Of a stretch of DNA of 64,000 nt, positions 7,683 through 14,728 are shown one piece after another. Source of the stretch: Streptomyces sp. NBC_00425 (GTDB lineage Bacteria; Actinomycetota; Actinomycetes; Streptomycetales; Streptomycetaceae); the NCBI RefSeq assembly GCF_036030735.1, contig NZ_CP107928.1, positions 6,882,001 through 6,946,000 of the forward strand. Reading direction: 5' to 3'. Position 1 is the first letter of the stretch; every line of letters starts with the position of its first letter. The notes under the pieces were generated by a model that saw only the letters and a list, made by a program, of their open reading frames with translations, was not told the origin of the DNA and did not search any database. The translations under genes were made by a program, and so were the position numbers.

Positions 7683-8029
7683 CCTGCCCGGCGCTCCGCG
7701 GTCTGTCGGTGGCGGGCGATCGCGCGGGCGACAAGGGTGTCCGCGTCGAGGTCGCCCTTCACGTACGCCTCGGTGTCGCGGTCGGACGCCTCAGAGGCGT
7801 GGAGCCCCTCCGCCTCGATGGAGCCGGTGGCCGAGGCGACGGCCGCACGTCGTGCCGCACGGCCGGTCAGCGCCTCGAACGCCTCGACGGAGAGGAGGAC
7901 GCCCTGGGGTTTGCGGTGGGCTCCGATCAGGACCGGGTCGGCAGCCGCGCCGGACTCCGACAGGTCGGTCAGGATCCTCGAAAGCTGTGCGCGCGCGTCG
8001 CTGACGGTCACGACCTCAGGGATCTCCAT
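7679..8029 (-). CDS. Phd/YefM-like antitoxin with a VbhA-type Fic-inhibitory tail
   Basis: The 116-residue protein looks two-part. The N-terminus (TVSDARAQLSRILTDLSES ... KPQGVLLSVEAFEAL) is a Phd/YefM-type DNA-binding and dimerisation domain. Residues about 66-107 look like the VbhA antitoxin fold, and SIEAEG at 70-75 matches the [S/T]xxxE[G/N] inhibitory motif that plugs the ATP site of Fic enzymes, followed by GDLDADTLVARAIARH as in VbhA. It is translationally coupled to the Fic gene. Repression of its own promoter is likely. Both family assignments come from motif recognition, the second being the stronger. Confidence 0.82.
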   Translation of the reverse strand: MEIPEVVTVSDARAQLSRILTDLSESGAAADPVLIGAHRKPQGVLLSVEAFEALTGRAARRAAVASATGSIEAEGLHASEASDRDTEAYVKGDLDADTLVARAIARHRQTAERRAG

Positions 8030-8056
8030 GCTGTCTCCGTACCCGTATGAAGTCTT

Positions 8057-8084
8057 GATTCTGTACAGATTCTAGTACGGAATC
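8057..8084 (-). promoter_or_regulatory. Probable promoter/operator of the fic toxin-antitoxin operon
   Basis: TCTGTACAGA (8060-8069) is a perfect 10-bp palindrome 31 bp upstream of the antitoxin start. ATTCTGTAC and ATTCTAGTAC form a direct repeat across it, and GATTC/GAATC flank the block. On the coding strand TAGAAT (complement of 8069-8074) is a good -10 hexamer. The region is AT-rich for this genome. A Phd-type antitoxin binding here is inferred. Confidence 0.5.
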
Positions 8085-8248
8085 CAGGGAGTGTCCCGCC
8101 CTGGGCGACCCCGGCTCGGCCGGCTCACGGTTGCCGTTCCGGAATCGGTGCTCGGCCGCTCGTTCGACCCGCCGGCAGCTCCCCACCGTGCCTCGGCCGG
8201 ACGGCCACCAGCCACAAGCTGACCTCGCTGCCGACCCGCAAGCGGCCC
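8085..8248. other. Spacer between two minus-strand operons
   Basis: I see no gene, strong hairpin or repeat here. It holds the upstream end of the toxin-antitoxin promoter and the downstream flank of the small membrane protein gene. Confidence 0.5.
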
Positions 8249-8560
8249 CTAGCCGCCCACCGCCCACCGCGCCCCCGCGACCACGCCCAGGAGGAGGGCC
8301 GGGAGCAGCCACCACCATGGCGTGGCTCTTCGGATCGACGGGATCAGCCACAGGGCTGCCGCGGAGCCGGCTGCCGTGAGGGTGAGGACGCACGACAGGA
8401 CGATTCCGGCGTAGGCGTCGTCGTCCCAGGGGCCGGACGGGGTGATGGTCAGCGCCGTCCAGCAGAAGTAGGCGGCGACGAGGGTGAGCAGGGTGAGGGG
8501 GACGGCGAGGACCGGACGGAGGCAGCCGCGGTCGTCGTCCACGGGGGGAGGGGTGGTCAT
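8249..8560 (-). CDS. Small membrane protein, third gene of the hydrolase operon
   Basis: The 103-residue product has three hydrophobic stretches: PVLAVPLTLLTLVAAYFCW, a middle IVLSCVLTLTAAGSAAALWL and WWWLLPALLLGVVAGARW. It has no signal peptide cleavage site and no family that I recognise. The start ATG overlaps the stop of the hydrolase gene by one base (TGATG), so it belongs to the same operon. A role as membrane partner or immunity protein for the hydrolase is possible but is inferred from position only. Confidence 0.7.
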   Translation of the reverse strand: MTTPPPVDDDRGCLRPVLAVPLTLLTLVAAYFCWTALTITPSGPWDDDAYAGIVLSCVLTLTAAGSAAALWLIPSIRRATPWWWLLPALLLGVVAGARWAVGG

Positions 8561-9954
8561 CAGCGCAGTGCGTTCCTTGCGTCGGTCAGGTCGTTCGCGA
8601 ATCCGCGCCCGTAGGCCTGGGCGTCCTCGGTCTGCCAGTACGGTCCGCCGTTGTACCGCGCGGCGAGTTCCTGGTAATGGGCCGGTGTCATCTCCTCGGC
8701 CGGCACGTCGGCGAACTCGCTCTCCGCCTTGAGCTGGGCCAGGTACTCCGAGGCGATGAAGATGTTCTGCCCGGGGTCCTGCAGAGCCGCTTCCACCATG
8801 CCGCGTTGCTGGTCGGTCAGGTGCTCGGGGTCGTAGCCGAGGACCTCGGCACCGCGTCGCACCTGGATGGCGATGGGCCCCATGGACGTGTTGTCGGGGT
8901 CACCGCCGAGCCGCCACGGCAGGCTCTCGGGAGCGATCGGGCTCAGGGGGGAGTCCGCCTGCTCCCGGAGGGTGTCGGTGATGTCGTCCAGGATGCCGGG
9001 CTGTCCGCCGATCTCCTGCCATGCGATACCGGCGACCATGTCCGGCGGCAGCCCCGAATTCCGTGCCGCCGCCTTGATGATCTCCTTGTTCGCCGCGATC
9101 CAGTCGGTCCGATCCTGCGCCGTGGACGGCGGACTCCAGTAACTGTCGGTCGCACCGGGGAGGTTGGCGACCTGGAGGCGGATGTCCCGCAGGGCCGGCG
9201 AGACGATGTCGTCGCCGGCGAGGGGGTAGAAGTCCTGCTTGGGTCCGCTGCCGGGCAGCCGCGTCAGCGGGTTGGCGCTCGCCTCGGCCGCCTCCCGTCG
9301 CAGCTCCGAGATCGCCGAGGCGACGTCGACGCGTTGGACGAAACCCATCCGGAAGTCCGGCAGCAGGTCGTAGGCCTGCTTGAGCTCGTGCACGCAGATC
9401 TCCCGCGCCTCGTGCTCCGTGGTCTTCGCCAGGTGGAAGTCCCCGCCCGCGGCGTCGTGCAGCCGGTTCGCGTCGTCGCGGATGTCGTCGACGTCCATGG
9501 TCAGCTCGGCGAAGAAGTCCATGACGCCGGTGGTGGCCCGCATGTCCTCCCACTGGCGCATCGGCTCCGCCTCCTGGGCGTCCCGGGTGATCGCCGTGCC
9601 CTTGGTGTGGATCAGGTCGGCGAGGGACTGCTCGTTCGCCTTGCCGTTGGAGTAGTGGGCCTTGGCGACCTGGAGCGCGAACGCGTAACTGCGCAGAGCG
9701 CCGGCGGCCTTGTCGTAGCCCTCCGCGAGCTGCGCGATCAGCTTGCGTCCCTCGGTGAGCCGGGCTTCGTAGTGCTGACTGCCCTCGCTCTTCCACCGGG
9801 TGTGCTTCTCGGCGCGCTCGGCGGAAGGGTCGACCGCCACCAGCATGTCGTGGAGGCGCTTGAATTCGTCCGCGTTCCGTTCGACGAGGGGCGGGTTGCA
9901 GTCCTCCAGGAACTCGACGTCCTTGCGGTGACTGATGCCGCTGCCGCCGCTCAT
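8560..9954 (-). CDS. WXG-like N-terminus fused to a transglycosylase/lysozyme-like domain (predicted secreted hydrolase)
   Basis: The 464-residue protein lacks a Sec signal. Residues ~15-110 form a helical WXG-type region (W-x3-G in RWKSEGSQHY, then LAEGYDKAAGALRSYA), as in T7SS substrates. The last ~185 residues resemble a soluble lytic transglycosylase: GLPPDMVAGIAWQEIGG carries a candidate catalytic Glu, TSMGPIAIQV fits the SLT SxGxMQ block, and LAARYNGGPYW fits AYNAGPG. It would cut peptidoglycan outside the membrane. ATG 9954 overlaps the upstream gene by 4 bp (ATGA); the longer frame to 10395 only shadows that gene. No T7SS core genes are in the window. Confidence 0.68.
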   Translation of the reverse strand: MSGGSGISHRKDVEFLEDCNPPLVERNADEFKRLHDMLVAVDPSAERAEKHTRWKSEGSQHYEARLTEGRKLIAQLAEGYDKAAGALRSYAFALQVAKAHYSNGKANEQSLADLIHTKGTAITRDAQEAEPMRQWEDMRATTGVMDFFAELTMDVDDIRDDANRLHDAAGGDFHLAKTTEHEAREICVHELKQAYDLLPDFRMGFVQRVDVASAISELRREAAEASANPLTRLPGSGPKQDFYPLAGDDIVSPALRDIRLQVANLPGATDSYWSPPSTAQDRTDWIAANKEIIKAAARNSGLPPDMVAGIAWQEIGGQPGILDDITDTLREQADSPLSPIAPESLPWRLGGDPDNTSMGPIAIQVRRGAEVLGYDPEHLTDQQRGMVEAALQDPGQNIFIASEYLAQLKAESEFADVPAEEMTPAHYQELAARYNGGPYWQTEDAQAYGRGFANDLTDARNALR

Positions 9955-10412
9955 CGCGCCTCCGGGGCGACGTACTGCCCGTATTCGAGGACGCTGTCGA
10001 GGAAGTGCCGGGCCGTGTCGTCCTCGATCTTCACGAAGCCGCTGCCGGTCGTCCTCAGGCGCGTGGACAGCGCCGCGAACAGGGCGACCGCGTCGAGATA
10101 CTGGTCGTCGGCGAATCCCGCGAACCGTGCCACCTGCGCGGCCACGTCCTCGGGCGTCCGGGGTTGCCGGGCCATGGTGGTCAGTTCGGCGTCGGGCCGG
10201 CCCTCGTGGAGAAAGCCGGCGATCTCGATCAGCAGATTCGCGTTGCCGTTGATCGACTCGGCCTTGGCGACCAGGGAGCCGGTGGTCGGGGCGGTGACTC
10301 CGCCGCCACCGTCCGCCGGCACCTGGTCTATCTGCATGCCCGTGTGCGCTTCCGTCTGCCGGCGTGCCAGGGCGTCGGCCTTCAACTGGGCCCATTCCTC
10401 TTCGAAAGACAA
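9951..10412 (-). CDS. Uncharacterised first gene of the predicted secreted-hydrolase operon
   Basis: I do not recognise this 153-residue protein. I start it at TTG 10412, which has GAGGGGG six bases upstream; the frame to 10511 has no ribosome site and an arginine-rich, non-conserved beginning. It is soluble and mostly helical, with an acidic start (LSFEEEWAQLKADA) and a middle block ESINGNANLLIEIAGFLHEG. Its stop overlaps the hydrolase start (ATGA). By size and position it could be an ESX-like partner or chaperone of the hydrolase, but no WXG motif is visible. Confidence 0.65.
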   Translation of the reverse strand: MSFEEEWAQLKADALARRQTEAHTGMQIDQVPADGGGGVTAPTTGSLVAKAESINGNANLLIEIAGFLHEGRPDAELTTMARQPRTPEDVAAQVARFAGFADDQYLDAVALFAALSTRLRTTGSGFVKIEDDTARHFLDSVLEYGQYVAPEAR

Positions 10413-10591
10413 CCTGTTCCCCCTCGGTCCGTCATCTCGAACAGCCAGTCGATCATGCCACTGGTGGGCCGGGCGTCGAAACCTCGCCGCTCCTCCCGTG
10501 GGCCGGTTCACACACGGCCGCAGACGGAGCAGGCCCCCGGCGGGACGGCAGTCCGGCCGGGGGCCTGAACCGGACGGGAGGAGTCCCCCTG

Positions 10592-10640
10592 TCCGGTGTC
10601 TGGCGTCTGGTGTCTGGTGTCTGGTGTTCGGTGTCCGGTG
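10592..10640. repeat. Heptanucleotide tandem repeat (TGTCTGG-like)
   Basis: The tract repeats GTCTGGTGT/GTCTGGCGT four to five times, then decays into GGTGTTCGGTGTCCGGTG. It sits just beyond the stop codon of the permease gene that ends at 10643 and ahead of the hydrolase operon. It is probably slippage-prone and shows no hairpin. Confidence 0.65.
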
Positions 10641-10642
10641 AG

Positions 10643-12121
10643 TCAGGACAGGGGGGCCGTGTCAGCGGTGTCCCGGGTCTTGGTCGTTCCCGACAGGCGT
10701 GCGCGTACCACCGCGAAGAGCACCACGCCCGCGGCCACCGCCGTGGACAGGACCACCTGGTCGCGGCCGCCGCCGTCGGCCGTGTCGGTGAGCATGTAGC
10801 CGAGGACGAAGGTGATCAGGGCGATGGTCGCCCAGGTGAGGTAGGGGTAGAGCCACATCCGGACGACCAGCTTCTCCGGGGACTCCCGCTCGATGATCTT
10901 CCGCATCCGCAGCTGGGAGAAGCAGATCACCAGCCAGACGAACAGGGCGATCGCGCCGGAGGCGTTGAGCAGGAACTGGAAGACCGTGTCGGGCCAGAGG
11001 TAGTTGAAGGCGACGGCGACGAAGCCGAAGACCACCGAGGCGAGGATGGCCGCACGGGGCACGCCGCGGTCCGTGGTCCGTCCGAAGGCGGCCGGCGCGT
11101 CGCTTCGGCGACCGAGCGAGAAGGCCATGCGCGAGGCGGTGTACAGGCCCGAGTTGAGGCAGGACAGCACCGAGGTCAGCACGATGGTGTTCATGATCTG
11201 CGCGGCGTGCGGGATGCCGATGGAGCTGAGGGCGGCGACGTACGAGCCGTCCTTGAGGATGGCCGGGTCGTTCCAGCGCAGCAGCGACACCACGATCAGG
11301 ATCGAGCCCAGGTAGAACACCGCGATCCGCCAGATCACGCTGTTGGTGGCCTTGGTGACGGCGGCCCGCGGGTCGGCGGTCTCGCCCGCGGCCAGGGTGA
11401 CGATCTCGCTGCCCATGAAGGAGAAGACGACCATCAGGACGCCGGTGAGGATCGCGCCGGGGCCGTTGGGGAGGAAGCCGCCGTGTGCGGTGAGGTTGGA
11501 GAAGCCGCTCGCCGGGTGGTCGGAGCCGGGCAGCAGTCCGAAGATCGCCAGGCCGCCGAGCACGATGAACGCGGCGATGGCGACGACCTTGATGCCGGCG
11601 AACCAGAACTCGAACTCGCCGTAGGAGCTGACCGAGACCAGGTTGGTGGCCGTCAGGACGATCATGACGATCAGGGCCCAGCCCCACTGCGGCACCGCGG
11701 GCACCCAGCCGGCCAGGATCTTCGCCCCCGCCGTCGCCTCGACGGCGAGCACCACGACCCAGAAGAACCAGTACAGCCAGCCGATGGTGAAGCCGGCCCA
11801 GCGGCCCAGCGCGCGGTCCGCGTAGGCGGAGAACGAACCCGAGGTGGGGTTGGCCGCGGCCATCTCGCCGAGCATGCGCATCACGAGGACGACGAGGACG
11901 CCGACGAGCGCGTACGAGACGAGGATGCCGGGGCCGGCGGCGGCGATGCCGGAGCCGGAGCCGACGAACAGACCGGCGCCGATGACGCCGCCGATCGCGA
12001 TCATCGACAGATGGCGGTTCTTGAGACCGGCCTGAAGGCCGCCGGAGCCGCCGGAGCCGCCGGGCTCGCCGGACTCGGTGGGAGGGGTTTTGGGGACGGT
12101 TGTGGTCATCTCGACATCCAT
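10643..12121 (-). CDS. Amino-acid permease of the AAT/GABA-permease type
   Basis: This 492-residue, 12-helix APC-superfamily permease begins with the AAT signature GLKNRHLSMIAIGGVIGAGLF at residues 32-52. IGGVIGAGLF is the substrate-binding unwound helix, and GEMAAANPTSGSFSAYA follows as in GabP/AnsP proteins. It would import an amino acid or GABA with protons. Gly-Ser repeats (GSGGSGG) precede helix 1. The first ATG is 12121, but ATG 12109 is also possible and neither has a strong ribosome site. It diverges from the GntR gene, with an operator-like palindrome between. Confidence 0.88.
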   Translation of the reverse strand: MDVEMTTTVPKTPPTESGEPGGSGGSGGLQAGLKNRHLSMIAIGGVIGAGLFVGSGSGIAAAGPGILVSYALVGVLVVLVMRMLGEMAAANPTSGSFSAYADRALGRWAGFTIGWLYWFFWVVVLAVEATAGAKILAGWVPAVPQWGWALIVMIVLTATNLVSVSSYGEFEFWFAGIKVVAIAAFIVLGGLAIFGLLPGSDHPASGFSNLTAHGGFLPNGPGAILTGVLMVVFSFMGSEIVTLAAGETADPRAAVTKATNSVIWRIAVFYLGSILIVVSLLRWNDPAILKDGSYVAALSSIGIPHAAQIMNTIVLTSVLSCLNSGLYTASRMAFSLGRRSDAPAAFGRTTDRGVPRAAILASVVFGFVAVAFNYLWPDTVFQFLLNASGAIALFVWLVICFSQLRMRKIIERESPEKLVVRMWLYPYLTWATIALITFVLGYMLTDTADGGGRDQVVLSTAVAAGVVLFAVVRARLSGTTKTRDTADTAPLS

Positions 12122-12186
12122 GGAGGGAGTACGGACAGGGAGGACGGACCAGGAGCGTCTGGAAATTAGTTCAGTACGATCGAAAA

Positions 12187-12201
12187 AAACAAGACTTGTT
12201 T
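12187..12201. promoter_or_regulatory. Palindromic operator between permease and gntR
   Basis: AAACAAGACTTGTTT is a perfect 15-bp palindrome with arms AAACAAG/CTTGTTT. It lies in an unusually AT-rich 60-bp stretch midway between the divergent permease (start 12121) and the GntR gene (start 12308). Binding by the GntR protein is inferred from position. Confidence 0.6.
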
Positions 12202-12307
12202 AACTGTTCACCTTGCTCTATTTTTCGTGCAGCGCGGAACCCTCTCTTCCGGGAGCCCTCTGTGGACCACACCGTGACCCCGCTCGCCAGGCCGTTAAGG
12301 TGGCGCC

Positions 12308-13078
12308 GTGGTGAATGCACCGGGCAAGTTCGGCCCCTACAGCGGCTGGGACACACGCGTCCTGGCCGGCCGGGGCCCCACAGGAGCGGAGCTCGTCCGG
12401 TCCCGGATCGCCCTGCGGGTGCGGCTGCGGTCCGTCTCTCCGGGGGACCGGCTGCCGGACGCGGGTGTCCTCGCCGAGGAGCTCGGGATCAGTGAGATCA
12501 CCGTGCGCCGCGCGCTGGAGGTCATGTGCCAGGACGGCCTGCTCGACCGCCGTCGTGGCCGGGCCGGCGGCACCTTCGTCGCGGCCGAGTGGGACGCGGT
12601 CGTCGCCGTGATGTACGACGCCGACGAGGCGGCCGCGCTGGACTCCTTCCATCTGCTGCTCGAGTGCGGGCTCGTCGCGCACACCGCGGGCGAGCTGCCC
12701 GACGGCCGGCTCGACGGGCTGCAGGCGTTGGTCGAGGAGATGGACGCGCCCGGCGACCCGGCCCGGCTGCTCGAGCTGGAGACCCGCTTCCACCTCGACC
12801 TCGCGGAGACCCTCGGCGGCGCCGGGATCAGGGAGTTCGCCGCCGACCTGCTGGGCAAACAGTGCCTGCTGGGGCCCGCGCCGGACCCCGCGGTCGTACG
12901 GGCCCGCAACCGCTGCCACCTCGACCTGCTCGACGAACTCGGCCGCGGCGCGATGGACCTCGCGGTGCGAGCCGTGAAGGCACATCGGCACGCCGAACCG
13001 GACCCGCCTCCCCCAGCCGAACCGACCCCGCCCCGCAGCGCCGAACCGAACCGACTCCGCCCGGCCGAACCGAGCTGA
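12308..13078 (+). CDS. GntR-family regulator (FadR/FCD type)
   Basis: The 256-residue protein has a GntR winged helix at residues 25-95 (AELVRSRIALRVRLRSVSPG, LAEELGISEITVRRALEVM) and a helical FCD-like ligand domain (LLLECGLVAHTA, LETRFHLDLAETLGG). It starts at GTG 12308 or the adjacent GTG 12311. Its last 35 residues are a Pro/Glu/Arg tail (repeated AEP) encoded by a DNA tandem repeat that also contains the stop codon, so tail length probably differs between strains. It lies between two amino-acid permease genes and probably regulates one or both. Confidence 0.86.
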   Translation: MVNAPGKFGPYSGWDTRVLAGRGPTGAELVRSRIALRVRLRSVSPGDRLPDAGVLAEELGISEITVRRALEVMCQDGLLDRRRGRAGGTFVAAEWDAVVAVMYDADEAAALDSFHLLLECGLVAHTAGELPDGRLDGLQALVEEMDAPGDPARLLELETRFHLDLAETLGGAGIREFAADLLGKQCLLGPAPDPAVVRARNRCHLDLLDELGRGAMDLAVRAVKAHRHAEPDPPPPAEPTPPRSAEPNRLRPAEPS

Positions 13079-13166
13079 ACCGACTCCGCCGGGCCGAACC
13101 GAGCTGAACCGGCCCCGCAGAGCCGAACCGAGCTGAACCGGCCCCGCAGAGCCGAACCGAACCGAC
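13017..13166. repeat. 29-30-bp tandem repeat across the gntR stop codon
   Basis: The unit is CCGAACCGAGCTGAACCGGC plus a variable CCCGCAGAG or TCCGCCGGG ending. About five copies run from the last coding bases of the GntR gene to just before the next ribosome site at 13172. The two central copies are identical, which indicates recent slippage or unequal exchange. Each full unit contains a TGA, and the first one serves as the gene's stop. Confidence 0.85.
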
Positions 13167-13188
13167 CTCTCGGAAGGGAGTTGCCGCC

Positions 13189-14661
13189 ATGACCGAGTCC
13201 GGATCAGCCGGGCCGTCGCCGACGTCGGGCCCCGCCGACGGCACGCCCCAGCGGCTGCGCGGCGGCGTCCTCGGCATGGCGGACATCGCCGCGGCCACGA
13301 TGGCCAACGTCGGCCCGGCCATGAGCTTCTTCTTCGGCTTCGCCTTCCTCGCCACCACGGCGGGCGTGGCCTCCCCGCTGACCATCATGGCGGCGGGCGC
13401 GGCGGTCGCGCTGTTCGGCAACACGCTGGCCGAGTTCTCCCGGGCGCACCCCTCGGCGGGCAGCTTCACCACCTTCGTGGGCAAGACCTTCGGGCCGGTC
13501 AGCGCCGTGACCACGGCGCTGCTCGCCGGACTCGGCTACATCATCGCGATGGCCTCCGTCATCGCGATCTCCGGCGGGTTCATGCAGATCACCCTGAACC
13601 ACTACACCGGCGTCGACCTGCCGTGGATCATCTGGACGGTGCTGCTGACCGGCCTGTCGGTGGTGCTGATGCTGCGCGGGATCGTGGTCTCCACCAAGTG
13701 GGCCGGCTACTTCTTCGTCGTCGAGATGCTCGTCCTGGTCGTCGTCTCGGTCGCCGCGCTCGTCGAGCACCGCGGCGACCTCTCCGCCGCCCCGTTCCTG
13801 CCCTCCCACCTCACCCACGGCGTCAAGGGGCTCGCGGCGGGCTTCCCGCTGGCGGTGTACCTGTTCATCGGCTGGGAGAACTCGGCGGCGCTGGCCGAGG
13901 AGACGGAGAACCCGCGGCGCAACGTCGGCCGCGCCGTGTTCTCGTCCGTCGCGATCATGACGGTGAGCTACATCCTCTTCTCCTACGCCACGGTCACCGG
14001 CTTCGGCTACGACGTGCAGCGGCTCGGAGACTCCCGCATCCCCTTCATCGACGTCGCCCAGCACACGCTGGGGGCGCTCGCCCTCCTCGCCTACGTCGGC
14101 GGTTTGACCTCCACCCTCGGCGTGCTGATCGCGGGCATCAACTCCCAGGCCAGGCTGGTGTTCAACGCCGGACGCGAGGGGCTGCTGCCGTCCTTCTTCG
14201 GCTATGTGCACCCCACGCGCCGCACGCCGAACAACGCGATCGTCACCTTCGCCGCGACCGCGCTGCTGATCATCGTCGGCTGGGGTCTGGGGCATGTGCT
14301 CGGAGCGGACGGCGGTCAGATGAACCCGGTGGTGTTCTTCGCCGAGTCGTCGAGCCTGGGCGCCATCCTGATCCTGCTGGTCTACCTCGCGTCCAACATC
14401 GCGCTGCCGCTGTACTACCGCAGGTACCGTCCGCAGGAGTTCCGGATCGTGCGGCACGTGGTGCTGCCCGCGGCAGGAGCCCTCGCCGTGCTGGTCCCGC
14501 TGTACTACCTCGCCAAGCCGGGACAGCCCGCCCCGTACAGCTGGTTCCCGTACGCGGCCCTGGCCACCCTCGTCGCGGCCGTCTGCTACGCGACGCTCCT
14601 GGTCCGACGCGACCCGGGCCTGGCCGACCGGGTCGGCTCGGTCGTCGCCGACGCGGAGTGA
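13189..14661 (+). CDS. APC-superfamily amino-acid permease
   Basis: This 490-residue protein has twelve predicted helices. The first, GVLGMADIAAATMANVGPAM, has the glycine-rich APC start, and FFFGFAFLATTAGVASPL follows. Helix 6 contains PLAVYLFIGWENSAALAEET, typical of the FYFIGWE(N/E)-type APC permeases that carry amino acids or polyamines. ATG 13189 has GGAAGGGAG seven bases upstream. It is downstream of the GntR gene on the same strand, but the repeat block between may weaken coupling. Substrate cannot be fixed from sequence. Confidence 0.87.
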   Translation: MTESGSAGPSPTSGPADGTPQRLRGGVLGMADIAAATMANVGPAMSFFFGFAFLATTAGVASPLTIMAAGAAVALFGNTLAEFSRAHPSAGSFTTFVGKTFGPVSAVTTALLAGLGYIIAMASVIAISGGFMQITLNHYTGVDLPWIIWTVLLTGLSVVLMLRGIVVSTKWAGYFFVVEMLVLVVVSVAALVEHRGDLSAAPFLPSHLTHGVKGLAAGFPLAVYLFIGWENSAALAEETENPRRNVGRAVFSSVAIMTVSYILFSYATVTGFGYDVQRLGDSRIPFIDVAQHTLGALALLAYVGGLTSTLGVLIAGINSQARLVFNAGREGLLPSFFGYVHPTRRTPNNAIVTFAATALLIIVGWGLGHVLGADGGQMNPVVFFAESSSLGAILILLVYLASNIALPLYYRRYRPQEFRIVRHVVLPAAGALAVLVPLYYLAKPGQPAPYSWFPYAALATLVAAVCYATLLVRRDPGLADRVGSVVADAE

Positions 14662-14728
14662 CCGGCCCGTCCACGGCCGCCCCCTGTCCCCTCGTCCGGT
14701 CCGGCGGGAGGGTGAGGGGCGCCCCCGT

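Noticed and set aside
9955..10395. N-terminal extension of the predicted secreted hydrolase
   Set aside because: It overlaps the upstream gene in another frame; ATGA coupling at 9951-9954 gives the natural start.
13017..13166. 29-bp repeats considered as CRISPR
   Set aside because: Copies are contiguous without unique spacers.
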